64,000 bases of DNA, taken from assembly GCA_003669055.1 (NCBI GenBank), contig RAYB01000027.1, positions 1 to 64,000 of the forward strand, in the 5' to 3' direction. The position numbers and the translations under genes are program-made. The notes under the pieces were generated by a model, which ran no database searches, had not been told where the DNA came from, and saw only the letters and a program-made list of their open reading frames with translations. Origin of the DNA: a bacterium 1XD21-70 (lineage in GTDB: Bacteria > Bacillota > Clostridia > Lachnospirales > Lachnospiraceae). Shown here in pieces: positions 58,057 to 64,000 of this stretch (positions within the stretch are counted from its first letter, which is position 1; each line of letters begins with the position of its first letter).

Positions 58057-61000
58057 GTGAACTTGAGACAGAAACAAAAACGAATAATCTCATTGGTTGT
58101 GACTTTTGCTATGTTGTTCTCTTCTATGGGAATGGCAGCGGCCGCCGAACCAGCCAAGCGGGATGCCCCACCCACCATAGCCGTGGATGCCGAGCCAGGA
58201 GCAACGTTTGCCATGGCTGTGGATGCGGACGAAGAAGGAACTACAAATGGAACCGAAGAAAAAACCGGCTCGGTAACCGGAACGGAAGCAGAGCCAGAAG
58301 CTGAGGGCGAAAACCAAGAAGGGACAAAGAATGATTCCGACAGGGATTCCGGGGACGGTGCCGAAGGCGATTCCGAAAGCAATTCCGGGGAAGATTCCAA
58401 GGAGGAATCTGAAGGAGATTCCGGGGGCGGCTCCGAAGACGATTCTGAGGGGAATTCCGAAGATAATTCCGGCGAGGATTCCGGGGACGGCTCCGGCGGA
58501 AATACGGAAGACAATTCCGGCGGGGATTCCGAGGAGGGATCCAAGGAGGACTCCGAAGGGAATTCCGAAGACGGCTCCGACGCGGATTCCGGGGACGGCT
58601 CCGGCGAGGATTCCGGGGACGGCTCCGGCGGGGATTCCGAGGACGACTCCAATGAGAACTCCGAAGGGAATTCCGAAGACGGCTCCAAGGGGGACTCCGA
58701 AGGGAATTCCGAAGACGGCTCCAAGGGGAACTCCGAAGGGAATTCCGAGGACGGCTCCGGCGGAAATACGAAAGACAATTCCGAGGAGGACTCTGAGGGC
58801 GATTGTGAAGACAGCTCTGTTAAGGATTCCGTGGAAGATTCTGAGGAAAGCGGCGGCTCTGGGGACGAACCGTCTGAGGATCCCGAAAACCCTGGGGCTG
58901 ACCTACCCGTAGATCTCATACCTGAAGTTCACGAGCATCTCTGGTCTGTAGACTGGAACCATGATGGAACCTGTCACTGGCATGAGTGTGATGTTGAAGA
59001 CTGCCCTGTGGCTGAGGCCAACGAAAAGGATGGTTATGCCGAGCATACCTATAATGAAGATGGTGTATGCGCCGACTGCGGCTACGATTCAATGGATGGT
59101 ATTGCTGTGGCAGCACAAGGAGATATCCCAACCTATCAGGAAGCCTACGAGACCATGACTGCCCTAAAGGAAAAGTATCCCGAGGGGATGACGTGGACAA
59201 ATTTTGAACCCTATGGGAGTAAAGGTGAAAAAAGCGCCTATACCTGGAAAGGGGGAGCCGTCAAGGGGGCAAAAAGCGCCGTTGGCTGTATGGCCTTTGC
59301 TTTCATACTCAGCGATGCCGTCTTTGATAATTTGCCCGCAAGGACAATCGATCATGGCAGTTTTACATTTGATGATGTAAATGTAGGTGATATTCTGCGG
59401 GTGAACGGCAATAGCCATAGCGTCATCGTGCTCCAAAAGAGTGTCGGCGGTGTGACTGTGGCCGAGGCAAACTATAAGAAGACCGTCCACTGGGGACGTT
59501 CGATGAGTGCATCAGCAGTCGAGGACGCGGACTTTATTATTACGCGTTATCCGAAGGGCTATAACCCGCCGGACGACCTGGATGACGAAGTGGCTGGGGA
59601 AGGCACGGAGGGCAGCTTGAACTGGTCGCTGACCACGGGAGGGGTGCTGACCATCTCCGGCAATGGGGCTATCCCGGATTATCCCTCGAAGAATCCGCCC
59701 TGGAATGACTATGACTTTTACACCGTCGTTATTGAGGAAGGCGTCACCGGTATAGGGGATTACGCTTTTTATCAGAGCGGAGCCCTCAGTGTGTATATCC
59801 CTGACAGCGTGGCAGACATTGGCCAGAACGCATTCGAGGGGTCTGCGCTGGTAGCGGTGACAATTCCGGGCACTGTCAAAACCATTGGGAACAATGCTTT
59901 TTATAGTTGTGCGAACCTGACTTCCGCAACTGTTTCCGAAGGAGTGGAAGCGATCGGAGACAATGCCTTCAAGGGTTGTAACACTTTAGCTTATATCGAC
60001 TTTCCGGCAAGCATAAAATCGGTAGGTACCGGAGCATTCATGAATTGTATGGAAATGGTCAGCGTGCGGTTTATGCCTGGCAGCGGCAGTGTGTCCCTGG
60101 GTGACGGATTGTTCACCAAGTGCCAAAGGCTGGAAAAAGTAATACTGCCCCAAACGGCAGACAGAATTGGCGACAACATGTTTTCTTCCTGCAATTCGCT
60201 TCCTGAACTTTATATTCCGGCAAGTGTCCGGAGTATTAACGAATTCGCGTTTAGCGAGTGCTATAACTTAGGAGTCATATACTTCGGCGGCAGTGAGGCA
60301 GAATGGGAAGCCATGCTGACCCCAACTTTGAAGGCCATGCTGAAAAACAAGAAGATAGTGTGCGATGCTGTTTTTGACGATCCTTTCGCCACGGATCCCG
60401 ATGACCCAGGAGATTTTGTGCCTGGTGAGGAGGCTGAGGATGAGCCCTGCACAAACCATGCCGATGCAGACAATGACGGCAAATGTGATAATTGCGGCGC
60501 CGCAATGCCTGCCGGCAACCCCGGAACCGGTGACGGCGGCGAAAAAGATCCGCCTGCCTCCGGCGGCAGCAATAACAGGCCTTCCACGGGCGGCTCCGGT
60601 TCTTCCAGTGATTCCTCGGGCAGTTCCGGCAGCAGTTCGGAGGAATCCAGCGATAACGACGAGCCCCGTGAATCCGGCAACCCTACCATTTCCACCACGG
60701 TCAGGCAGGGCGCAGACGGCTCCAGCATCGTTACCGAGACACACCAAGACGGGACTGTCGTTACCATCACTACAGATGCAACCGGCAAAGTAAAGCTGGA
60801 AACAAATTTATCTCTATTGGGGATCCATACTGCCGAGCAAAAAGGGGAAGCTGTTGCTTTGCCCGTCCCGGCCGTTTTGGTAGTCAAAGATGTCTCCATG
60901 GCACCGGCTATCACGGTTCATACCAAAAAAGACCAGCCGGTAAAAGTGGCGATCCCTGCTGTCCTGCCTACCGCAGGTACCGTAGCGGTTATCGTCAATG

Positions 61001-61608
61001 CGGACGGTTCGACAAATGTAATTAAAAATTCCGTCCCAACGAAGAATAGCATTGTGGCCTCTTTGCCCAATGGGGCTACCATAAAAATCGTGGACAACAG
61101 CAAGACTTTTACGGATGTTCCCGTCGGATCCTGGTTTTGTGATGCCGTGTCCTTTATCTCTGCCAGGGAGTTGTTCTATAACACGGCAGAAACTGCTTTT
61201 ACCCCTGATGCCCCCATGACTTATGCCATGCTGACAACAGCCCTGGCGCGTTTTGATGGGGCGCAGACGGATGGCGGCATCACCTGGTACGATAAGGGCA
61301 TGGAATGGGCTGCCGCACGCGGCATCCAGGATGGAACCGGTCCAGACAGCAATATTACCTGCGGACAATTGGTGACAATACTCTGGAAATACCAAGGTTC
61401 ACCTGTGGTTATTGATCCTTTATCCGATAATGGGGATGCCGGCCAGCTGGGCGACGCGCAAAAAGCTATGCGCTGGGCGGCAAAAAATGATATAGCCAGC
61501 AGTTTTGGAAATGTGGCTTTCGATCCCCAAGGGCAAGCCAGCCGTGCACAGACTGCACAGATAATCATGAACTTTGCCAAAAAGACCGCCCCTAATCCCA
61601 CGCAGTAG
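58057..61608 (+). CDS. Large secreted surface protein: acidic repeats, papain-like domain, BspA-type LRRs, SLH-like C-terminus
   Basis: 1183 residues from a GTG behind AGGAGGTTAA. Signal peptide about 1-29 (cut near AAAA-EP). An acidic Ser/Gly/Asp/Glu repeat region follows (about 88-268). Next is a His/Cys segment with a HTYNEDGVCADCGYD unit (about 290-345), then a papain-like NlpC/P60- or CHAP-type domain (about 353-500) with Cys411 in AVGCMAFAF and His454 in GNSHSVIVL. BspA-type LRR_5 repeats cover about 515-768, then a second Cys pair (DGKCDNCG), a Gly/Ser linker, a beta-rich module and SLH-like repeats (about 1015-1178). It is probably held on the cell wall by the SLH part. Cleavage or binding targets are unknown. 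The acidic repeat DNA is tandemly duplicated. Confidence 0.85.
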   Translation: MNLRQKQKRIISLVVTFAMLFSSMGMAAAAEPAKRDAPPTIAVDAEPGATFAMAVDADEEGTTNGTEEKTGSVTGTEAEPEAEGENQEGTKNDSDRDSGDGAEGDSESNSGEDSKEESEGDSGGGSEDDSEGNSEDNSGEDSGDGSGGNTEDNSGGDSEEGSKEDSEGNSEDGSDADSGDGSGEDSGDGSGGDSEDDSNENSEGNSEDGSKGDSEGNSEDGSKGNSEGNSEDGSGGNTKDNSEEDSEGDCEDSSVKDSVEDSEESGGSGDEPSEDPENPGADLPVDLIPEVHEHLWSVDWNHDGTCHWHECDVEDCPVAEANEKDGYAEHTYNEDGVCADCGYDSMDGIAVAAQGDIPTYQEAYETMTALKEKYPEGMTWTNFEPYGSKGEKSAYTWKGGAVKGAKSAVGCMAFAFILSDAVFDNLPARTIDHGSFTFDDVNVGDILRVNGNSHSVIVLQKSVGGVTVAEANYKKTVHWGRSMSASAVEDADFIITRYPKGYNPPDDLDDEVAGEGTEGSLNWSLTTGGVLTISGNGAIPDYPSKNPPWNDYDFYTVVIEEGVTGIGDYAFYQSGALSVYIPDSVADIGQNAFEGSALVAVTIPGTVKTIGNNAFYSCANLTSATVSEGVEAIGDNAFKGCNTLAYIDFPASIKSVGTGAFMNCMEMVSVRFMPGSGSVSLGDGLFTKCQRLEKVILPQTADRIGDNMFSSCNSLPELYIPASVRSINEFAFSECYNLGVIYFGGSEAEWEAMLTPTLKAMLKNKKIVCDAVFDDPFATDPDDPGDFVPGEEAEDEPCTNHADADNDGKCDNCGAAMPAGNPGTGDGGEKDPPASGGSNNRPSTGGSGSSSDSSGSSGSSSEESSDNDEPRESGNPTISTTVRQGADGSSIVTETHQDGTVVTITTDATGKVKLETNLSLLGIHTAEQKGEAVALPVPAVLVVKDVSMAPAITVHTKKDQPVKVAIPAVLPTAGTVAVIVNADGSTNVIKNSVPTKNSIVASLPNGATIKIVDNSKTFTDVPVGSWFCDAVSFISARELFYNTAETAFTPDAPMTYAMLTTALARFDGAQTDGGITWYDKGMEWAAARGIQDGTGPDSNITCGQLVTILWKYQGSPVVIDPLSDNGDAGQLGDAQKAMRWAAKNDIASSFGNVAFDPQGQASRAQTAQIIMNFAKKTAPNPTQ
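58320..58860 (+). repeat. Tandem Ser/Gly/Asp/Glu-coding repeats
   Basis: Units built from GATTCC/GACTCC and GGCTCC triplets encode S-E-G-N-S-E-D-G-type motifs. A 27-base unit (TCCGAAGGGAATTCCGAAGA at its core) recurs several times around 58550-58760. Length polymorphism by slippage is likely. Confidence 0.8.
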
Positions 61609-61630
61609 CTAGTGCGGGATTGGGCGGAAA

Positions 61631-61674
61631 GGAAGCTGCTGCACTAAGAAACCAGTGCGCAGCTTCCTCTTATT
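61631..61674 (+). terminator. Terminator after the large surface-protein gene
   Basis: GGAAGCTGCTGCACT pairs with AGTGCGCAGCTTCC (one bulge), then TCTTATTATT. Confidence 0.75.
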
Positions 61675-61736
61675 ATTACAAGAAAACAATCCCCTTTCCG
61701 TTTCATTTTGTTCTAACCAATCCATCAAATTTTGGT

Positions 61737-63443
61737 TCATTCCCCCCCTTTTCGTTCCTCAGGCAATTGTCTATTTGGGTTTCCTTGCGCCTCCAGCCGT
61801 TCTCTTTCTTCCGGCAATTCCAGCCTTCTGCCGCCTTCTCCCCCTTCCGGCAGTTTTGGTCTTTCCTCCGGCTTCCATTCTTCCCCCGCACCTGCCCTGC
61901 TGCCCGGACCGCCCTGCCTCCTTGGGCCGCCGCGGCCAAATCCCATAGCTGCTTCTTTTTGGATCCCTTCTTCATTTACATAGGTTACAGTCTGTTCCGC
62001 AACAAATGAAATCACGTTTTCTCCTGCTGCAATCTCATACCTGCCTCCCACTGCCATTTCCGGCACGGAAATTACCACTGTCCGAAAATCTTTTTCCCCT
62101 CTGCCCTTGTACAGTTCATTTCCTTGGCTATCCCGCAGGGTTACCTCGGTTCCTGCTTTCAAACTCTGCCCAAAATCTGCCAGAACCGATACCTGGGAAT
62201 CTGCGCTGCTTACATTCTGATCCATTCCGCCCGGCCCGAATGCCGCTAACACCCCTCCCGTAAGTTTAAATTCCCTGTCGTAGTCAAGAGCCCCGTTATC
62301 CCTCCTGGAAGACCCATACACAGTCACCTGCCCTCCTGACATATAAACGGAACCGTTAGAGTCAATGCCATCTCCTTCTGCCCGCAAGGTCACATCTCCT
62401 CCCATAAAATAAATCTGAGGAGTATTGTTTCCGTCCGTGGATGCATTGATCCCATCGTCTCTGGCTGTAAGTTCAATCTTTCCTCCTTGGATCACCACGT
62501 TCTCGGCTTCCAAGCCTTCTTCGCAATCAAGAATCTGGGTGTCCCCTCCGAGAACCGCCGCCAGGATATCTGATTTTACCCCGTCCCCTGTGGCAGTAAT
62601 CCTCAATTGGCCGTCATAAATTACCAGTGCATCGTTTCCTTTTATTCCGTGGTTAGCAGCAGTAACTTCAATCGTACCGCCTGTAATTTTCAAAATGTCT
62701 TTACAGGAAACTGCGTTGTTAAATGCACCGTCAACTTTTAGTGTACCGCTTCCGTTAATGGTCAGGTCACCTTTACAAAACAACGCCCCATTAGGCTCTT
62801 CTTTTTCTTCGCTGCGGTATATAAGCCCCTGGCTGTCGCTCAAAGAGTTAATGGTGCCTTCTTCCAGGCTGATAATGGTTTTTGCTGCCTTTTTAATATC
62901 AATGGCTGCCGAAGACTCACTGTGGATATCTGCACCCTTTAATACCAGCCGGACTTGGCTATCCTCTTTTGCATCTACCAAAACCGAGCCGTTTGATAAT
63001 GTCCCCTCCAAGACATAAGTCCCCCCTTCGGTTATGGTCACCGTACTGCCCTCAGCCTTTGCGCCCTGGCCTTTTATGGCAATTTGGCTGTCTTGCAGTT
63101 CTATTTTTACCGCAGTATTTTCATCCCAGCTGTTATATTCATCTTCTGGTTCCAGGGAAACTTCGATCTCCCCCATTGTGATTTTTTTATCTTCTATAAT
63201 CGGACTTTCCCCGGTGTTTCCGTCTTTCCTGCCGGCATCGCTCTGTTTCTGCTGTCGGTCTTTTGTGTTTTCATCCTGCCCTTCTTCCTCGCTTATTTGG
63301 TTTTCTGATTGCTTCCAATCCGCAGTGGAGTCCCCTGCCGCGTGGCCGCTGCAACCGGCCAATACGCCTGCCGCAACTGCTATAGCCACAAATTTCCCGG
63401 CATATGCTATGTACCAATTTTTCTCTGCTTTTTTCCTTTTCAC
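61737..63443 (-). CDS. Cthe_2159-like carbohydrate-binding beta-helix lipoprotein
   Basis: 568 residues from a GTG at 63443 behind AGGAGG, 20 bases after the DUF4956 gene; earlier in-frame starts overlap that gene. A signal peptide with lipobox GVLAGC (Cys about 31). After a Gln/Glu/Asp linker (about 35-75), a right-handed parallel beta-helix of repeats follows: GGTYVLEGTLSNGSVLVDAK, LTINGSGTLKVDGAFNNAVS, GGTIEVTAANHGIKGND, ARDDGINASTDGNN, EGDGIDSNGSVYMSGG. The tail is Gly/Arg/Glu/Pro-rich. Cthe_2159 binds polygalacturonate-like polymers. DUF4956, VTC-type and CotH proteins are typical neighbours, which this window's DUF4956 supports. Confidence 0.88.
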   Translation of the reverse strand: MKRKKAEKNWYIAYAGKFVAIAVAAGVLAGCSGHAAGDSTADWKQSENQISEEEGQDENTKDRQQKQSDAGRKDGNTGESPIIEDKKITMGEIEVSLEPEDEYNSWDENTAVKIELQDSQIAIKGQGAKAEGSTVTITEGGTYVLEGTLSNGSVLVDAKEDSQVRLVLKGADIHSESSAAIDIKKAAKTIISLEEGTINSLSDSQGLIYRSEEKEEPNGALFCKGDLTINGSGTLKVDGAFNNAVSCKDILKITGGTIEVTAANHGIKGNDALVIYDGQLRITATGDGVKSDILAAVLGGDTQILDCEEGLEAENVVIQGGKIELTARDDGINASTDGNNTPQIYFMGGDVTLRAEGDGIDSNGSVYMSGGQVTVYGSSRRDNGALDYDREFKLTGGVLAAFGPGGMDQNVSSADSQVSVLADFGQSLKAGTEVTLRDSQGNELYKGRGEKDFRTVVISVPEMAVGGRYEIAAGENVISFVAEQTVTYVNEEGIQKEAAMGFGRGGPRRQGGPGSRAGAGEEWKPEERPKLPEGGEGGRRLELPEERERLEAQGNPNRQLPEERKGGE

Positions 63444-63463
63444 CGTTGATATCCTCCTGCTGT

Positions 63464-64000
63464 CTATAATCCGTCTCTTTCCATGCCTGTTCTCTGGCAT
63501 ACAATTGTCAGATTCCCGTTCCGGCACCGAACCTCATCGATCATCTCTTTCTCCCCTTTCCCCCTCTTCATCCTAATCCGGTACTGCAGTTCAAACATAC
63601 TCCCAAGATTAGTCGTCCTGACCCGCTCTAACCGTGCCGTTTTGGTATGTTTCTCAAAAATATCATCAAATATCCCTTCGTAATCCAGGTTTTCGGGAAT
63701 AGTCACCTTTAAGCTTCTCTCATCCACACACTCCTGGGCAAAAGAACTTTGATACAGAATCATCTGGATCCCGCACAGCATTATCACTGAAAATGCTGCA
63801 AAGGTCAGATACCCGGTTCCTATTGCCAAGCCCGCAGCCATGGCAAAAAAAATGTTGGTAATCTCTCTTGATGTTCCCGGCACTGACCGGAATCGTATAA
63901 GGCTGAATGCACCGAGAACTGCCACTCCGGTTCCCAGATTTCCGTTTACCATCAAAATCACAATCTGAATCAGCACCGGAAGCATCACCAAGGTGACCAC
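63464..64000 (-). CDS. DUF4956 membrane protein (partial, N-terminus outside the window)
   Basis: 178 residues of the C-terminal and middle part; the true start lies beyond the right edge. Membrane segments at about 1-18, 45-62 and 63-82 contain the family motif GAFSLIRFRSVPGTSREI (about 30-47). A soluble C-terminal domain of ferredoxin-like alternation (LKVTIPENLDYEGIFDDIFE onward) follows. DUF4956 genes occur beside VTC-domain polyphosphate polymerase and CotH-type kinase genes in clostridia; the next gene here is the Cthe_2159-like lipoprotein, 20 bases downstream, so the operon continues off the right edge. Confidence 0.88.
   Translation of the reverse strand: MVTLVMLPVLIQIVILMVNGNLGTGVAVLGAFSLIRFRSVPGTSREITNIFFAMAAGLAIGTGYLTFAAFSVIMLCGIQMILYQSSFAQECVDERSLKVTIPENLDYEGIFDDIFEKHTKTARLERVRTTNLGSMFELQYRIRMKRGKGEKEMIDEVRCRNGNLTIVCQRTGMERDGL

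Noticed and set aside
58320-58860. CRISPR-like repetition
   Set aside because: The repeats are uninterrupted coding triplets inside a surface-protein gene, with no constant spacer length and no cas genes.
58053-58919. Long antisense open frame (about 288 codons, Ser/Pro/Glu-rich) opposite the acidic repeats
   Set aside because: It is the reverse reading of tandem GATTCC/GGCTCC repeats, has no ribosome-binding site, and the plus-strand frame has signal peptide, domains and a good start.

Overview
The window looks like a chromosomal piece of a spore-forming, gut-type Clostridia, most probably a Lachnospiraceae. It has roughly 50% GC, T-box leaders in front of aminoacyl-tRNA synthetases, cotJ and spoIID/spoIIQ sporulation genes, a TRAP transporter, a CotH/DUF4956/Cthe_2159-type surface module and LoaP antiterminators. 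Most genes lie on the minus strand. No rRNA, complete insertion sequence, CRISPR array or intact prophage is visible.

Left edge (1-1800): the first genes of an exopolysaccharide-type operon on the minus strand, namely two NusG/LoaP paralogues and the start of a lipid-carrier sugar transferase. Upstream of them, two nearly identical 27-bp inverted repeats (1537-1563 and 1695-1721) enclose a near-consensus promoter that points away from the operon. This is the signature of a DNA-inversion (phase-variation) promoter read in the OFF orientation. Next (1843-5250) is a TRAP operon (dctP-dctQ-dctM) behind a T-box leader whose specifier reads AUC (Ile).

5250-8220 is an accessory-looking stretch: gene remnants, a hairpin element, an XRE regulator, a self-contained 48-codon transcription unit, tRNA genes for Gln, Lys, Lys, Thr, Glu and Pro, and a tRNA remnant. 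8225-17420 carries a YbhJ-type hydratase, a glgX-patatin-coiled-coil group, a lipoprotein, tRNA-Ala and tRNA-Val, and a gluconate-5-dehydrogenase/GntR pair with palindromic operators.

17644-22248 is a sporulation block: a Cys/Asn-repeat protein divergent from cotJA-cotJB-cotJC, a CBS protein, and spoIID-spoIIQ with a degenerate LytM site. 22371-28444 is T-box(Ile)-ileS-glgP. 28461-38543 holds an aminopeptidase P/dihydrolipoamide dehydrogenase pair, a HAD phosphatase, tRNA-Pro(GGG), a heterodimeric ABC exporter and an ABC-F protein. 38744-50688 holds an SGNH lipoprotein, T-box-leuS, hflKC, and a coaBC-esterase-prfC-purO-AICAR formyltransferase run in which the last two purine steps are split between an archaeal-type IMP cyclohydrolase and a stand-alone transformylase. 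coaX is divergent from coaBC.

51594-56826 is a polyol/sugar module (ROK regulator, Zn-dependent polyol dehydrogenase, GPH symporter) followed by a lipoprotein. The right end (57026-64000) has a Lys/Ala-rich small protein, a deleted methyltransferase pseudogene, a 1183-residue surface protein (acidic repeats, papain-like domain, BspA-type LRRs, SLH-like C-terminus), a Cthe_2159-like lipoprotein and the 3' part of a DUF4956 membrane protein.
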